Positions 61,000 through 64,000 of a DNA stretch of 64,000 bases are shown one piece after another; the stretch's first letter is position 1; every line of letters begins with the position of its first letter. The stretch is taken from assembly GCF_014649035.1 (NCBI RefSeq), contig NZ_BMSG01000005.1, positions 1 through 64,000 on the forward strand. Direction: 5' to 3'. The notes under the pieces were generated by a model, which ran no database searches, had not been told where the DNA came from, and saw only the letters and a program-made list of their open reading frames with translations. A program made the translations under genes and the position numbers. Source of the DNA: Streptomyces sindenensis (GTDB lineage Bacteria; Actinomycetota; Actinomycetes; Streptomycetales; Streptomycetaceae).

Positions 61000-62610
61000 G
61001 TGTCCGCATCGCGCCCCGACCTCTCCCTCCTCCCCCGCCCGAGCAAGGTCTCCTCGCTCGGCGGCCGGCTCACCCTCGACCGGGACACCACCGTCCGCGC
61101 GCTGCCGGGCGCGGAACCGGCGGCGGACCTGCTGCGCACCCTGGTCGGCCGCCCCGCCGGACTTCCCCTCGCCCCGTCGCCCGACGGCCGGGTCGTCCTC
61201 GCCCTGGACGACCGGCTCGGCGGCCTCGGCGAGGAGGGGTACGGGCTGACGGTCGCCCCGCAGGCGCTCCAGTTGCGCGCCGCCCACCGCACCGGGCTGC
61301 TCCGGGGCATCCAGACGGTCCGCCAGCTCCTGCCCGCCGCGGCCCTGGCGGGCGGGGCAACGGGGTCCGGGTCCTGGGAGCTGCCCTGCGTCGAGATCAC
61401 CGACGTACCGGACCGGCCGTGGCGCGGGGCGATGCTGGACGTGGCGCGCCGCTTCCAGCCGATCGGCTATCTGCACCGGTACGTGGACCTGCTGGCGCTG
61501 CACAAGCTGAACGTCCTGCACCTCCACCTCACCGACGACCAGGGCTGGCGGATGCCGGTCGACGCCTACCCCCGGCTGATCGCGGTCGGCTCCCGGCGGG
61601 CCCGGTCGCAGAAGGGCCCGACCGGTCCGGACGGGGCTCACTTCGACGCGGTGCCGCACGAAGGGCATTACACCAAGGCCGAGTTGAGAGCTCTGGTGCG
61701 GTACGCGGAGGAGCGCGGCATCACCGTCGTACCGGAGATCGAGATGCCCGGCCATGTGCGGGCCGCGCTCGCCGCCTACCCGGAGCTGGGCAACCATCCC
61801 GGCCGGCGGCTGGATGTGTGGACCCGGTGGGGGGTGTGCGACACGATCCTCGGCGTGCACGAGGGGGTCTTCGACTTCTGCCGGGCCGTGCTGGAGGAGG
61901 TGATGGACGTCTTCCCGTCGCCGTACATCCACATCGGCGGCGAGGAGTGCCCGACGACCGAGTGGGAGGACAGCCCGGCCGCCCGGGACCGCGCGGCGTC
62001 CCTCGGGCTCTCGGGCCCGGCCGAACTGCACGGCTGGTTCATGGGCCGGATCGGGGCGTTCCTGGTGGAGCGCGGCCGGATCCCGCTCGGCTGGGTCGAG
62101 AACGGCGCCGAACTCCCCCCGGAGTTCACCGTGATGACCTGGCGCGACGCCACGCACGCCCGGGCTGCCGCCCGCCGCGGCCATCAGGTGATCGCCGCGC
62201 ACCACCGGGCGACCTATCTCGACTACGCGCAGTCCACGGACCCGTCCGAGCCGGTCGCCCAGCCCGGCGCGCCGGTCCCCCTGCACACGGTCCACGGCTA
62301 TGAACCGGCACCGCACGACTGGCCGGAGGACGAGCGGGCCCGGGTGCTCGGGACCCAGGTCCAGCTGTGGACGGAGTACGCCCGCACCCCCGAGGAGATC
62401 GAGTACCTCAGCTTTCCCCGGCTCTGCGCGCTGGCCGACCGTTCCTGGTCCGGCGGGCGCGGAGACTGGCCGGGGTTCGTCGAGCGGCTGCGCCACCACA
62501 CCGCCCGGCTGGACGCCCTGGGCGTCCCCTACCGCCCGCTGGACGCGCGGTCGCTCGCGACGGCCGGGTCCGCGGCCCCCTCCGCAGGAACAGCGCGACT
62601 CCACCCGTAA
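61000..62610 (+). CDS. Beta-N-acetylhexosaminidase, GH20
   Basis: 536-aa enzyme that removes terminal N-acetylglucosamine from chitobiose and related saccharides; no signal peptide, so it probably acts inside the cell on imported disaccharide, like DasD. An N-terminal GH20b-type domain (about 8-140) precedes the barrel: RGAMLDVARRFQPIGYLHRY, HKLNVLHLHLTDDQGWRM, PEIEMPGHVRAALAAYPELG and YIHIGGEECPTTEW. The usual Asp-Glu dyad of GGDE is GGEE here (Glu315-Glu316). LGTQVQLWTEYARTPEEIEYLSFPR (in part LWTEYARTPEEIEYLSFPR) near the C-terminus is typical. GTG start. Last gene of the das-like operon. Confidence 0.93.
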   Translation: MSASRPDLSLLPRPSKVSSLGGRLTLDRDTTVRALPGAEPAADLLRTLVGRPAGLPLAPSPDGRVVLALDDRLGGLGEEGYGLTVAPQALQLRAAHRTGLLRGIQTVRQLLPAAALAGGATGSGSWELPCVEITDVPDRPWRGAMLDVARRFQPIGYLHRYVDLLALHKLNVLHLHLTDDQGWRMPVDAYPRLIAVGSRRARSQKGPTGPDGAHFDAVPHEGHYTKAELRALVRYAEERGITVVPEIEMPGHVRAALAAYPELGNHPGRRLDVWTRWGVCDTILGVHEGVFDFCRAVLEEVMDVFPSPYIHIGGEECPTTEWEDSPAARDRAASLGLSGPAELHGWFMGRIGAFLVERGRIPLGWVENGAELPPEFTVMTWRDATHARAAARRGHQVIAAHHRATYLDYAQSTDPSEPVAQPGAPVPLHTVHGYEPAPHDWPEDERARVLGTQVQLWTEYARTPEEIEYLSFPRLCALADRSWSGGRGDWPGFVERLRHHTARLDALGVPYRPLDARSLATAGSAAPSAGTARLHP

Positions 62611-62647
62611 CCACTCCCCCACCACCGTTCCGGAGAGGAACACGCCT

Positions 62648-64000
62648 GTGAACACACCTGTCACCACCTCACGCAGGAATCCGCGCGGGTCCGGGCTGCG
62701 CGCCGCCGCCGCGTCGGCCGCCGCCGTGGCCCTGGCCGCCACCGGGCTCGCCGCTCTGCCGTCCTCGGCGTCCGCCGCGGCCGACGGGATCGTGGTCCAG
62801 TACCGGACGAGCGCGTCCGGTGCGAGCGCCGACCAGAGCGAGCCGTGGCTGAAGGTCCGCAACGCCGGCTCCTCGTCCGTGCCGCTCAGCGGCGTCAAGC
62901 TCCGCTACTACTTCAAGGCCGACTCGGCGTCCGCCGCCTACCGCTTCGCCTGCTCCTGGGCGGTGAAGGGGTGCGCGAACATCACCGGTACGTTCGGGAC
63001 GCCCGCCAACCCGACCGCCACCGCCGACCGCTATCTGGAGATCGGTTTCACCGCCGGGGCGGGCTCGCTCGCACCGGGTGCGGACACGGGCGATATGCAA
63101 CTGCGCTTCCACCAGGCGTCCTGGGCCTCGCTCGTCCAGTCCGACGACTACTCCTTCGGCCCGGACCGGACCGCCTACGGCGACTGGTCCAAGGTGACGG
63201 CCCATGTGAGCGGGGCGACCGTGTGGGGCGAGGCTCCCGGGGGCAACGGCCCGACCGACCCGCCGGACCCGACGGACCCGCCCACCGACCCGCCGGGGGA
63301 CGCGCCGACGCTGTTCGACGACTTCAACTACAGCTCGCACACCGACCCGAAGATCGGCGCCAACGGCTGGAGCGTACGGTCCAACCCGGGCGGCCCCGGC
63401 GTGCCCGGCGCGACCTGGGCTCCCGAGAACGTCACCTTCGCCTCGCAGAGCGGCAACTCCGTGATGAACCTGGAGACCTCGACGGCGGGCACGGGCGCTT
63501 CGACGAAGCACTCCGAGATCCTGACCAAGTCGATGAAGTTCAAGAACGGGACCTACGCGTCCCGGGTGAAGTTCAGCGACGCCCCGCGCTCGGGTCCGGA
63601 CGGCGACCGGATCGTGCAGACGTTCTTCACCATCAACGACCTCAAGGCGCCGATGGCCGACGACTACGCGGAGTACGACTTCGAGTATCTGCCGAACGGC
63701 GGCTGGGGCGAGCCGGCCAACATCCTCTACACGACCTCGTGGGAGACCTACCGGCCCGACCCGTGGGAGGCGGTCAACGCGCACAGCGAGGTCCGGGCGT
63801 CGTACGCGGGCTGGCACGACCTCGTGGTGACGATCGACGACAACCGGATCACGTACTACGTCGACGGTCAGCACTTCGGCACGCACGGGGCGGCGTATCT
63901 GCCCGAGCGGCCGATGTCGATCAACTTCAACCAGTGGCTGATCGACCTCCAGGGGCAGCCCAGCACCACCCCGCGCTCCTACGACCAGCAGGTGGACTAC
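62648..64000 (+). CDS. Secreted CBM3-GH16 glycoside hydrolase (3' end beyond window)
   Basis: Open for 451 codons to the window edge with no stop. Signal peptide: residues 1-46, with a twin-arginine-like SRRNPRG and an Ala-rich hydrophobic core ending ASAAADG. CBM3 cellulose-binding module at about 47-198 (IVVQYRTSASGASADQSEPW, LKVRNAGSSSVPLSGVKLRY). A Pro/Asp/Thr-rich linker (about 200-218: TDPPDPTDPPTDPP) leads to a GH16-type jelly roll with the catalytic E-x-D-x-E pattern at Glu342, Asp344, Glu346 (YAEYDFEYLP). It would degrade beta-glucan outside the cell. GTG 62648 follows GGAGAGG. It starts 37 bases after the hexosaminidase stop. Confidence 0.9.
   Translation, partial: MNTPVTTSRRNPRGSGLRAAAASAAAVALAATGLAALPSSASAAADGIVVQYRTSASGASADQSEPWLKVRNAGSSSVPLSGVKLRYYFKADSASAAYRFACSWAVKGCANITGTFGTPANPTATADRYLEIGFTAGAGSLAPGADTGDMQLRFHQASWASLVQSDDYSFGPDRTAYGDWSKVTAHVSGATVWGEAPGGNGPTDPPDPTDPPTDPPGDAPTLFDDFNYSSHTDPKIGANGWSVRSNPGGPGVPGATWAPENVTFASQSGNSVMNLETSTAGTGASTKHSEILTKSMKFKNGTYASRVKFSDAPRSGPDGDRIVQTFFTINDLKAPMADDYAEYDFEYLPNGGWGEPANILYTTSWETYRPDPWEAVNAHSEVRASYAGWHDLVVTIDDNRITYYVDGQHFGTHGAAYLPERPMSINFNQWLIDLQGQPSTTPRSYDQQVDY

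Noticed and set aside
60070..62898. Open frame of 942 codons on the minus strand
   Set aside because: Antisense to a permease and the GH20 enzyme, with no recognisable domain.

Overview
The window is chromosomal DNA of a Streptomyces or very close relative. The signs are uniformly very high GC with strong third-position bias, frequent GTG (some TTG) starts, GGAGG-type ribosome sites, ATGA-overlapping operons, long GC-rich hairpin terminators, and gene families typical of the genus: 2-methylisoborneol synthase with an encapsulin, GH20/GH16 polysaccharide enzymes, GntR/IclR/ROK control and NarL-type two-component pairs. No rRNA, tRNA or CRISPR array was seen. Two transposase remnants lie in the first 2.6 kb, so the left edge looks like a worn accessory region.

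Layout. 0-3.3 kb: decayed IS5-like and IS630-like transposases, an orphan small protein and two membrane proteins. 3.5-8.3 kb: an efflux/redox operon (DrrA/DrrB-type ABC exporter, NADPH:FMN reductase-like protein, MMPL transporter) closed by a strong terminator. 8.9-9.9 kb: an Acg-type nitroreductase-like protein. 10-13.8 kb: a three-gene operon of Family 2B encapsulin shell, 2-methylisoborneol synthase and geranyl-diphosphate C-methyltransferase, which makes an earthy odorant inside a protein shell. 14.3-21.3 kb: a sugar system (ROK kinase, ABC importer, GntR regulator, divergent Gfo/Idh/MocA dehydrogenase) with clear operator-like palindromes. 21.4-27.9 kb: a cytochrome P450, a NarL/DesK-type pair separated by a 48-bp tandem repeat, an EamA exporter with a divergent TetR regulator, and an aldo/keto reductase.

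28-55 kb holds most of a purine-catabolism supercluster: allantoicase, allantoinase, an IclR (AllR-like) regulator, a MocA-like nucleotidyltransferase, malate synthase, two NCS2 purine permeases on either side of an 8-oxoguanine/guanine-type deaminase, uricase, HIU hydrolase and OHCU decarboxylase. Together they turn guanine-type bases and urate into allantoin and then towards glyoxylate, which malate synthase feeds into central metabolism. Three transcription units carry the same inverted repeat (TCAAC-N5-NTTGA) in their upstream regions, which suggests one regulon. Xanthine dehydrogenase and ureidoglycolate lyase are not in the window. The block is interrupted by an FtsX-type ABC exporter with a divergent two-component pair, a 1643-residue CHAT-domain protein, a DUF6338-like membrane protein with a small partner, an Fn3 lipoprotein, a maleylpyruvate-isomerase-like protein and an alpha/beta-hydrolase-fold protein that lacks the nucleophile serine.

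55-64 kb: a Tat-exported beta-propeller lactonase-like protein, then a das-like amino-sugar operon (GntR/UTRA regulator, lipoprotein binding protein, two permeases, GH20 hexosaminidase), followed by a secreted CBM3-GH16 glucanase that runs off the window end. Start sites were chosen by ribosome-site spacing and operon overlap. Functions are read from motifs by eye; no database search was possible.
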